Shown here one piece after another: positions 50,601 through 59,938 of a stretch of 64,000 bases of DNA. The stretch covers positions 620,001-684,000 of the forward strand of contig NC_018388.1 of NCBI RefSeq assembly GCF_000208865.1, given 5' to 3'. This DNA comes from Neospora caninum Liverpool (taxonomy: Eukaryota > Apicomplexa > Conoidasida > Eucoccidiorida > Sarcocystidae). The number at the start of each line of letters is the position of its first letter. Position 1 is the stretch's first letter. A program made the translations under genes and the position numbers. The notes under the pieces are model-generated. The model was given only the letters and a program-made list of their open reading frames with translations, ran no database searches and was not told the DNA's origin.

Positions 50601-52311
50601 TGCGAAACTGCAGATGTGGACCTGGTACGGGCGGCGTCGCCCCACCAGATCATGAAGCGTGTTGACACTCCGTTTTCAGTCTCGCACCTTTGCTTATGTT
50701 GGCGCAGGTTTTTCTTTGCCTCAGCGTTCGCTTCCATTTTCGCCTTCTGTTCTCCCGCGTCTTTTTGCTCAGGCACAATTGTCACCCTGGCAACAGAGGT
50801 GTTTGCGTCGTCCCTCCATGCGTCTTCGTCGTTCTCTCCCTTTTCCTCCAACACTTTCTTCCTACCGCCCGCCGATATGGTGGACTCAGCGCACCGGCGC
50901 ACTCTGGCGTGTGCTCTTGGTCTGGTACCACCTGTCCCCGGCCAGTCTTCCGAAGCCTCGAGGCATGACGAGACTAGTAATCGGCTGCCGTTCTCGGTTT
51001 CGTTGACGGGTGGAGAGCCGTCGATAGCTGCTTCTCCATTTATTTCCCGCTTTATCTGCGGCAGCTCTTCGCGTCCTAGTTGGCGCCAGTGGAGCAAGCG
51101 GCCGGAAGCGGCTGCACGGCGGTCCGCTTCTACTGTACGTACACTGGACCCAGCAAGGGACAGGGACCAGTCACCATTACGTTCAGACACTGGGCCAGCG
51201 CCAGGGGGGAGCAGGCGGACGCCAGCGGGAGACGGGGAGCGACTAAATGGGAAGGGCCGGTCTGTTTCGGCGTCTGCTTCCCAGGAGAGCAACAAGGAAG
51301 GTCACCAGACACAAGCTGAGGAAGACGTCGCGGACTTCATTGCATTTTTCGAAGCCGCTGAGCAAGCAAGAGAGGACCACGACATGCCGCCGAAGTATCA
51401 CCTGGTTATCGCTTCCCTCATTGCACTCAGTAAGTGCGCCAGTTCCGCTTTTTCCCCCTCCCTGCTCCCCCATGCTTCTCCCTTTTGCAGGCATGTAGCA
51501 TATTTTTTGGGTGGGAGGCATGCACCATGTGCTAGTTGTTTTTTCTTTTCCCACGGGCACATGCGCGATTTCTCAAGTCTCTGTACTAAGGCTCCTTTCT
51601 ATCTGCCCCGTACCCTCGCGGTTGTTCTCTTCAGAGGACAAGCCCTCCATTGCGGATTGCGTCCTCGGTGGTGGGTGGCGCTGTAGTCTTCCTCTTGGGA
51701 GAGCTTCCTCGTTTTCCTCCGTACGTTTCTTGCTCTCTCTATGGACTTCTTTTTTTTTCCTGTGTGTCTCTTTCCTGCTTTCCCCTGCAGTCGGGCTCGT
51801 CTGCATTCTTTCTCCATGTCTTATTTCCGTGTACGACTGTTGCCTATCTCACCATGGCGTAGGCGGGATGCAACTATCGGAGCGTCCAAGCGAGAGACGC
51901 AGTCCTTTCAATGAGTACCCTGAGATCCATGCAGCTGAAGGAGAAATCCCCGAAATCCCCGAAGGGGAGGAGGAAAGCCCAGGCGGCTCAGCTTCTCACA
52001 CCGTTGACCGCTTCGGTCGCCTTGTCGACGCCTTCGCGGAAGCTAATAGTGAATTGAACGGCGATAGACAGGCGAAGAAGGAAGACGGCAAAGCGATTGT
52101 TGCGAAAAGCAACCTTTTCTCAAGTCGCTTGAGGGGAGTGACAGACGACGAAGTTTTCAACGTTCCATCATCGTTAGGGCATGCTGTGGTGTCGACAGCG
52201 CCGAGACGTCTCTCTGGCGGTACCGGGAAACGAGCAAGCTACGAGCCGTTCTTTTCCATCGCAGGCGAGGACGACGACAGTGAGGAAGACGAGGGCGGCT
52301 TCCAACATTGA
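38613..52311 (+). CDS. M14-family zinc carboxypeptidase, membrane anchored, 17 exons
   Basis: Metallocarboxypeptidase that would trim C-terminal residues, 2172 aa from ATG 38613. Exons: 38613-40057, 40823-40918, 41503-41593, 42107-42264, 42716-42824, 43555-43629, 44119-44881, 45410-45607, 45803-46176, 46673-46714, 47269-47343, 47726-47781, 48285-48606, 48888-50177, 50378-50624, 50773-51429, 51791-52311; all phases close. Zn ligands: HxxE in AVHGDERAGP (His518, Glu521) and His615 in TWHGGMRAVAYP. Asn578-Arg579 (VDVNRDFP) bind the substrate carboxylate. YPVNGGMEDWAY (682-693) matches the substrate-loop Tyr region; catalytic Glu900 lies in LFLVEMHDD. A charged low-complexity insert of about 150 residues separates the last two. 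A beta-rich region follows (SIFAFYPVGCNV; MPPQSHIARL), then a long Ser/Glu/Arg-rich part, one transmembrane helix at about 1989-2011 and a 160-residue acidic tail. A hydrophobic segment at about 365-388 could be a signal anchor. The first 440 residues are disordered, so the start may lie further downstream. Confidence 0.9.
40919..41502 (+). other. GC-AG intron in the carboxypeptidase gene
   Basis: Exon 2 ends TTCTTCAG and is followed by GCGAGT rather than GT. The intron ends CCTTCACAG at 41502. Only this junction joins TPTLFF to SGAVHGDERAGP in frame and restores the zinc motif in its usual context. The upstream GTGGGA at 40884 is in phase 0 and does not fit exon 3, which needs phase 2. Confidence 0.8.
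41836..41909. repeat. AT-rich, TATA-repeat tract in an intron
   Basis: An imperfect alternation of TA dinucleotides (TATATATA runs broken by C and G) lies in intron 3 of the carboxypeptidase gene, between a CT-rich half and a second CT-rich half. It is simple-sequence DNA with no gene. Confidence 0.8.
42275..42490 (+). repeat. Polypyrimidine tract in carboxypeptidase intron 4
   Basis: About 215 bases on the sense strand are almost only C and T, organised as TCTC, CTTC and TTCT units. Similar but shorter tracts occur in the introns at 43640-44110, 46280-46500 and 47800-47935. They produce long open frames on the opposite strand, rich in Glu, Lys and Arg, which are composition artefacts. Confidence 0.85.
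46823..46843. repeat. (TA)10 microsatellite
   Basis: A perfect TA run lies in carboxypeptidase intron 10, followed by several hundred bases of AT-rich DNA with further TATA runs (about 47140-47160). Confidence 0.95.
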
Positions 52312-55257
52312 GCAAACATCCACGACATACGCAGCAAGAGACTCGTAAACAGCAGGAACAAGAGACTGGGAAGAAACTGAGCGCGAAGAAAAAGGCAGCA
52401 TATTGAATTTCGGTCACGCAGCTTCTGTGCGGAGCGGAGCCGGACCGGAGAGAAAATGGTTTTGGTTTTTCCAATGGAAGAGGAGGCAGAACGGAGGGCG
52501 AGCGAGAACGGAGGGCGAGTGAGAACGGAGGGCGGAAGATAGGGGCAAAGGCAGAAGCGTGGATATGTATCGTTTTTTAAACGATACGAGTTGGGTAGAG
52601 ATGAATGGACTGACAGTCAACAGGAAGAGCAGCGTGTACAAGGGGTTTCCCAAAGGGTACCTGCTGTTTTGGCCGTGGAGTTGAAAACGCAGACCGTGGT
52701 GGTGGGTGAGCGCCAGCGTTAATGCCTGAGGGAGTGAATGCGTTGCGTCATGGAATCACGCCTGAGGAGAGTCTGTGCACCGCGAGGAGCGGGAGCGAAC
52801 GCCGAGCAGGTGCCTACAATGTATAATACACGTTAAAAATACTAGCTGAAAGCGCAGACACAAGGGGTGCCTGTCGAGTGACAACAAGATTGTTATGTCC
52901 GTATCTATAGGCATATGCAGATGAAGAAGCGTGTTGTGCACTGATGCGACGTACCATGTCAGCAGATCGTGAGAACCTTTAGCCAGAGAGGGTAAAGGGA
53001 CGACAAAGGTATGTCGGATCTGCAGAAAAACACGAACCAAATGGGCGCTTCGTGAAGAAGTAATATTATGCAAGCGCGCCTTCAAAATCTAGCTTACACA
53101 AAGATTTTGTACACATCTAAGGTCGAACACAGCATAGCGAGTTCGCTGACGTATGATGTGAAATCTTTCAAAGATTACCTATCGATACACATCCATCCTC
53201 CGTCTCTTCGTTTCTGTCGCTTCCCAGCATACCGAGAGTTTTGAGTTTTGTGCCTGCTTGGTTTGTTACCAAGTTACCGATGTCAGGGGTCCGCGATGGA
53301 CGCGACTGCAAGACCGAGTTGATTAATGCTGTTCACTCGCCTCTGGAGTTTTGTACTGCTTCTCTTCCTGTCCTTTCTATTCCGCTTGGCCTGCTGCATG
53401 TTATGCTGGACACCGAAGATATCGAAGCCTAAGCGCATCCTGTAGCCTCACTGTCCTCTACCGTGCAAGTCTGGCAAATTTCTACAAGATCGAAACCCAG
53501 GCATGGCCCCTTCTGAGTGTGGTATTCGGACACCGCTGTCTCGGTCCACGCTAGAACCTCAATCGCGAAATCCTTATGACACGGTCATGCTGGGAAGTAG
53601 TCTGAGGCTCCACCAGTTTGTTGGCTGCCTCCCCTGAGGTACCATCCGCGCCTCCGTCCTCGCCCGTCTCCGTACGTGCTCCCGCTCAACCACCAGCCCG
53701 ATAGGAAAATTAGTTTAAATTTCGAGGCGAGCTGTGTACGACTTTGCCTTTTCCCTTTGCATGTAGCCGTCCGCTTAGGCCCCCGCATGGTTTCCGCGCA
53801 AACGCACATGAGCTACAGCTAGTAAAATATGAGTTTTCGATAGAGTTGTTCCACGCGTACATCACGCGGACCTTAATGCAGCGACTGAGATGGAAACTGA
53901 CCGAGTGCACTGCCCCCTCCGAGGGCGATCTCTACAGCTATCCCGCTGGAGAGGAATTGCGACGCTCGCCGATTTTCAAAACTCACACACAGTCAGCAAG
54001 GAAACCCCAGTGGCTGGGTCCCGAATGACTAGGCATCATTTTTAAAATTAAGTTGGTTCCGGCTGCCCGTGCCTGTGAAAGGACAAACACTCATCCTTTG
54101 GTTTTGTGATGATCTGCCGCGGTCGATGCGGAGCTGATGGGCACTGCGCCGTATCACGAGGGGTGCAGCAGTGACCAGTGTTGTGCGTTCATCAGTGACT
54201 GCGGAATAAAGGCCACCAACTGTGGGTGCTCCTAATGGAAGAGAGGTCCTCGTCCACAGTTGTGGAACTGATCGGCGCATGACAGCCAAGCGGGACGGGG
54301 ATACGCCAGAATAACGCTGGGGCGATACTCCTACTAAGACTCCATGCGCGACTTTGATGCTAGTAGCTGAGCGACATCACTAATAAACGTGGCAGCCGTC
54401 TCCACCGCACGTTGCCCTTCGCCGGTACGTGAGAGTGTGACCAATCTCGCAGCCCCAGAAACCGATTTCGAAAGGATAGTGGCAGGGCTGATCACACCAG
54501 CAGACGGTCTGCATCCGTAGAGAGATTCTCTATGCCTAGACATGATGAGCACCTGTGCAGACGTGGGCCCTGCAGTACGGTAGTCTGTGGAGGTGCAGCA
54601 AATGCATATTGAATAATAGACGTTTAGATGGAACAGCAAATTCTTATGCATGTACTGGAAGCGTTTGACGTGTGTCAGCGACTGTGGCTGTGAAATACAC
54701 AGAGTTACCCCACGACAGCGACGCGAAGGGCAGCCGCTACTGTGCGGCCGCGCTGGCTGATGATGGTGCGGTTCAGACATCGGGTTGCCCCATGTACGTT
54801 TCATAGAGACGCATTTCGAAAACACATGCCCTCATAATCAGTGTGTCGCGTTGTCAGTAATGTTTGTGATTCGAGAGAAGTGGTTTTTCCTAATGGTGTG
54901 GACTTGTGACCAACTACTCCATCGAATGGTGTGACAGCTGTACAGTGAATGGTGCATGTGGCTGCTTATCACCGTTAGATAACCAGCCAACATGGCAGCA
55001 GTCGCTCGCCTTGTTCGTCGTCGAACTAAATACAATAGAACAAGTGTTGCTCGCTGTTCGGTGAGACGAGTACTTGGTTCGTTGCTTGGACCGCAGCGCC
55101 CAGCAACGTTGTGACGGAGGAATAGCAGTGATTTTCGTGTTGTTCCAGGAACTCTGGCCGTGTTGAGAAACCACGTTACCTAGAGGCAAGGCCACCAAGG
55201 CCCGAGCGTCGACGGCCTCATCCCTTCCGGATTATGATACAGTTCTGCTTCTAGGGA
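52312..55257. other. Intergenic region downstream of the carboxypeptidase
   Basis: This 2.9 kb follows the stop of one plus-strand gene and precedes another. The first few hundred bases, including a 17-bp triple repeat, are probably 3' untranslated region. The only long frame (minus strand, 54804-54334, 156 codons) has no motif. I see no gene, tRNA or mobile element. Confidence 0.55.
52488..52538. repeat. 17-bp tandem repeat, three copies
   Basis: The unit AGAACGGAGGGCGAGYG is present at 52488-52504, 52505-52521 and, with a changed 3' end, 52522-52538. It lies about 180 bp after the carboxypeptidase stop codon, probably in the 3' untranslated region. Confidence 0.9.
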
Positions 55258-56118
55258 ATGCAGTGTCCTAAGGCCAGTCGTTTCAACGCCCAGCGTTGTC
55301 GGGCGGATCGAGTCGAGAGACACCATGTCGGAGCGCACATGCGGCCGGAATTGCCGGGCGTGTGCGTTCGGCGGAACAACGCTTCGCTTGCTCGTATGAT
55401 CACAGGTGCTACAGTCGTACTCCTTGCTTTCAGTTTCGTGCCATCAACGTGCGACTGGAGAAGTCTCGGATCGTCAGACAGGTCTGATGCATTGTTTCAC
55501 GGCTGGGCATACGCAATGAAGAAGGCGCCATCTGTTGTTTGTGTCGCGGCAGTTCCTCCGGTCCGTGTGACTGAATCGGGGAGTGGTCGGTCACAAGAGA
55601 GGCTGGCCGACGTTCCATCGAGACCTGCCGAGGAGCAGGTAGTAATCGAAGATGATCATATGTCGTCGTCTGAAGCATCTCGAGAACTGCGCCAAGTCGA
55701 AGAGAAGCTTCAGATGTTGAACAGCGGGATACTGGATGAAGTGATGGGGCCCGCGACAATCGCGTTAACAGCGTTAGCATCTTATCTGCAATCTGCACAC
55801 TCGCCGGTGGCGCAGCTTGTGCACTGCCCTTCGCTGAGGCACGCGGCTGCAGCCACCGGCGTCACGGCTCTTGCATACGTGGCTCATTTGTTGGCGCGCT
55901 ACAGGAGGTATAATCAGTTGTCCAGGAGGCTTGTGACGTCACGGTTTGACGTGGCCCTCCAGAGGGGAGATCGCTCACAGCGACGAAAGGCAAGGCAGAA
56001 ACTAATACAGTCAGCTTCGAGGCCGGCAGCACCTTATTTAGAGATTGCGTCAGTGATCGCATCAGCACTTAGCATGATTGCCTGGATGCGATTTCGCTAC
56101 CACGTTCTGCCCGTTTAG
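55258..56118 (+). CDS. Single-exon, probably secreted protein with C-terminal hydrophobic segments
   Basis: I do not recognise the family. The frame runs 286 codons from ATG 55258. A more likely start may be the third ATG at 55396 (240 residues), because it directly opens a signal-peptide-like segment, ITGATVVLLAFSFVPSTCDW. A polar, acidic region follows, then a charged helix (about 135-162, SRELRQVEEKLQML). After it come three hydrophobic stretches at about 165-180, 195-215 and 258-280, with an Arg/Lys-rich stretch between the last two. Small size, one exon, a signal peptide, helical middle and late hydrophobic helices are typical of coccidian dense-granule or other exported proteins, but that is a resemblance in layout only. 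If 55258 is used, the hydrophobic segment is recessed by 46 residues, which is also known for secreted proteins of this lineage. Confidence 0.6.
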   Translation: MQCPKASRFNAQRCRADRVERHHVGAHMRPELPGVCVRRNNASLARMITGATVVLLAFSFVPSTCDWRSLGSSDRSDALFHGWAYAMKKAPSVVCVAAVPPVRVTESGSGRSQERLADVPSRPAEEQVVIEDDHMSSSEASRELRQVEEKLQMLNSGILDEVMGPATIALTALASYLQSAHSPVAQLVHCPSLRHAAAATGVTALAYVAHLLARYRRYNQLSRRLVTSRFDVALQRGDRSQRRKARQKLIQSASRPAAPYLEIASVIASALSMIAWMRFRYHVLPV

Positions 56119-59100
56119 GTGTCATTCCCAATCCTATTGTTCATACATTCCGACAACTCTCGGAAGGAACAAATGAAGGCTCGGCGCTCGATGAGAAGAC
56201 GAGGGGTCGAAACGACAGATTGGAGGGAAATGCAAAGGAAGGTAAAAAACGTATCTCCAAGAGAGAACGGCACATGAAAGGATTCCGCAGGGGGCTACCA
56301 CCCCGAGCGACACGTGATAGTGTCCATATCATCCATGCGACTCTGTCAACCAAAACCGTTGGTCCAAGGTTTTTGCAGGTTTTCTGTGTGCTGTTGTCGC
56401 CACCAGCGGCGATGCAAGCGTGCTTAGAGATGGACTCTGAAAGCCGCTGGAAATGTATGCGCACCCTGCAACTTTCACATCATCCTGCGAGGTGCCCTAT
56501 TTCCGTTAGGGCGGAGAACGGTTGACAGTCACGATCCCGTAACGTGTGAGCCTATGCCGTGGAATGTCGGCTGCTGAGTACCATTGAGTTTAGGGCGTTG
56601 CTCTGGTGCCGCCCACAAATCGCGACGGTTCCATATTTAGGGTTCTGTGTGGCCTTTCGACGACATTGTCTTTTTATGAGGGAGGGGCTCCGCCCAGCGG
56701 GAATCGTAGTGAAAGGAGGGATTACATTTTCACGGACACATGTGGCTCTCTGCCACGTCACCTGACCAGGCGCGAACCTGTGAATGGCCATGGACTCCAT
56801 GCCCCAAATATTCGGAGCGTTGCCATGACTCCGCAAGGGGAGCCAGAGAAGCTCGCCCTCCATCCCACTGTAGAGTCATTAGCGGACATCGGCTTCCCGT
56901 CATGTTTTTGTTTATTCACCATCCCCCCACAGTTTTGTCGGGACTCGTATGGCTCAGCGCGAAACACGTCTGCTATGTGCTGGACCTCTTCCGCCAGTGG
57001 TGTTCACTGTCGCAAGCAAAACGGAAACGCGACGCCGCGCCGCACTGGTGCACACGTTTGGCTAGATCCAGATACAATTAGACACGCCCTATTATTCCAC
57101 TGAGTGGACCGACCATGACCTGCCATGTGTGAATCATTTCCTTTTCCAGTTTCGTCTGCAGTGAGCTGGATACATTCCGTTTGTCTACAAATAAGCTGTC
57201 GGGGGTTTCTCGGGTCGTGCCTTGAACTGGACTCTCAAGCCTACACTTCTCCGCCCCTCATTGGTTGCGTGTCTGTGTATATCAGTGCCCGCGTTGCTGG
57301 TGGCGGCTGGAAGGCGCCGTTTCCGCATTCCGTGGCTCTAACTTCACGTGGCCGATTTCCTCTGCGCAGCTGGGGCAACAAAGAGGAGCCGGCAATAGCA
57401 GCGTACACGCGAATCCCGATTTTCGTCCTCACTTAAAACTGTTCAAGGATTCACTAGGTAGGGCACATTTTCTGTGCGAATGTCTGCACGAGAGACAGTT
57501 CCGCTGACGGGGGCACGGAGCGTCATCAGTCACGACGGTGCTTGTCGGTATGTGCTCATTTCGTCGGTTTTTACTGCCGCATGAAGCCTTTTAAAACTGT
57601 TAGAGAGATTTGTTGAAGGGCTAGTCTGCGGGGGAAAGCCTCATGTTTGATGCTGCCGCTTGAATGTTACAGTCGAGCGATTGTGTCGAACCTTCCGTAT
57701 CCACGCGGACCGCATCCTGGAGGCGTGTGGGTTGCCGTCACGGCTCTACGAGCGATTTCTCGCCGCTACCTGTAGATGTGTGTGCCACAAAGGAAGGACA
57801 AGTATCGTACTTAGCAACGCGGCGAGCCGCAGTGGAGCTGGTAAGCCGCCATTCTAAATAGAAAATCAAAGAGCGTCCCTACAGCTGCAGAGTTAAAACT
57901 CAACGTCCTATAACGGTAGATCTGCACCATTTCATCGGAACCTTTGATCGGTTAAGGTGAAGGGGACGTTGGACTCAATCCTACAACTGGTGTAGACCAC
58001 CACCCCTTCTAGTAGGGGGGACGGCGTTCCACGGCAGCAGAGAAATGAGAGAGGCGATGCTGCAGTACTACGCCGAACGTGCACCCAATCACAAAAGAGT
58101 TGCAGCTCTTTTCTGTTAGCGCGACGCCGAACATAAGCGATGCCACTCATGCCATGGAATTCACACATGAAAAGGCCTGTACCCTGGCTCGTTCTGCAAC
58201 CTCTGAAGAAACAAGGACACAGAAGCTTCAGTCGTCGAGTGGACAGGCGCCGATGAGCGGAGTCTTCTTCCTCTTCGAGATTCAACTACGTCCAGCAAAA
58301 GTTTAAGCGCTCAGTCGTCCGCGCGACTCCGTCCTATCGACCCCGACGTGAGACCTCGAGCATCCCGTTGGCAGGGTACAACAGATGTGCTGAGGGCCGG
58401 TGGAGTGGATATTGGGCATCGACAGTGTGTCACCCCTCTTCTTGCCTTTCCTTATTCTCCGCCGGAGATTCGCCGTCTCTTCTTTTCTTTGCCCTTGTCT
58501 AGAAATCCCCTGCAAACAACGGGTGTCTTTCTTCTTTCACAATGCACCCAGCAACTCCGACCGCTTGCTACCGCAGGCACGCGCCCTGCTGCCGCTCGAG
58601 CCGCCGCTAACCCACCGTTTTGTCTCCTAGAACGGGTGCAGAGCCCCGTATTACAGCAATCTTTATCCTTTCGCGACTTATTAAATACGGAAGCGAGCAA
58701 GTGACGTGTGTCACGTACTCCTGTGTTCCATCCTGTTTCTTTTCTGCTGCCCGCCTCGCAGCCGGCGGCGGTGCTCTTCGATGCATGCGCCGGAACGCAT
58801 GCCCACAGCACGGTCCAAACACTTGCCGAAAGAAACAGATATGACGCACTTCTTTTCCACCCCAAAGCCGCAATCTCTTCGACGACACGGCGTCTTCGTT
58901 CTCCAAGCCCGTCCATGGATGTTCAGCAAAACAGGCTTCCCTCCAACCACGCTCTCTCCGTGGGGCCACACAAAGCCTCGTCTCCTTCAGGTTGATATGA
59001 GAATAAGGTCGACCGCCTAATTCTCCTCTCGCGCCCTGTCTTTGCTACACAATCTTCCCTTTTCTTGCGTCCTATCTCCTCATGAACTTCCGCCTGGAGC

Positions 59101-59938
59101 TCCGTCCCGAGTTTTTTCTTCTTCCCCCCTTCGTCCTCTCGCCCGTCGGAGCGGCCAGAGAGGCGTGCAGTCCCGTTTCTCGTCGCGCGGCGTGTCTCTC
59201 GTGAGCTCAAGAGTCGCCGCATGCAGTCAGCTGTCACAACCACGAGCCTGTCGATGACTTTTGACCTGTGTTACAGCCGTAGAGGATTCACTTCTCCAAC
59301 ATCCAGTTCTCGATCATAACCTAGAATCTTCTCTTTTCTTCTAACCGCACCGGCCCCGTGGGTATCTAGAGGCGTTCCCAGTCTTCCGGTGTGGTCCTGT
59401 CTCCATGGTCAGCGGCCTTTCTTCTTCATCCTTGCCTGCCTCCATTTTCCAAGCTTCTGAGGCTAGCCTCTCGAGGTCGGGTTCTGTCCAAAGGTCGATT
59501 CTTGGGGGACTACACACTAAGAACTGTACGCATTCTCTCCCTCCCGCGTCCGGCACCTACCCCTGTGGGTGGCAGCGCCGTTTCGCTGCTCTCTCTCTCG
59601 TTCCTCGTCTTCTCTCTCCCGTAGATATTGCCCCTTCTTCTCTTGCCAGGTCGCGATATCTCTCTCTGTCCCCGCCCGTCTCTCCCCCGTTCCCACAAAA
59701 CCCGCTCACGTTTCGGCCTGGAGCTGCGTTCTCGCGTTTGTCTCCGACGTCCCCTTCGTCTCCGTGTCTTTCTGCACTGCGACAGCTGATCAGACGGTGC
59801 GCCGCTGAACCGCTCAGGGACCCGTGCTCCCCGTTCTCTTCGCTGTCCTCACCTTCGACGCTGCGTCTCGCCGCCTCGCGCGCCTGTCTGCGACCACTCT
59901 GTCGCTCGCTCCCAGCGCTTCCGAAACACCGGGAAAAA
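56119..59938. other. Intergenic region and ValRS leader
   Basis: From about 58400 the plus strand becomes strongly CT-rich, as expected of the promoter and 5' leader of the ValRS gene. Between 56119 and 58400 the composition is balanced. Several frames of 65-165 codons occur on both strands, but they have no motifs. A frame at 57664-57861 is preceded by an acceptor-like AATGTTACAG and could be a terminal exon of something unseen. Confidence 0.5.
59405..59938 (+). other. In-frame upstream extension of ValRS (possible targeting leader)
   Basis: From ATG 59405 the frame stays open for 178 codons into the ValRS start at 59939. The predicted extension is rich in Ser, Pro, Leu and Arg (over 20 Arg) with only about five acidic residues, the composition expected of an organelle transit peptide. 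The same composition also arises from translating a CT-rich leader, so translation of this part is unproven. Confidence 0.35.

Noticed and set aside
54334..54804. Minus-strand open frame of 156 codons
   Set aside because: No motif, signal peptide or splice context, and the length is within chance expectation.
56606..57103. Plus-strand open frame of 165 codons
   Set aside because: Composition looks random, no motif, and other frames overlap it equally well.
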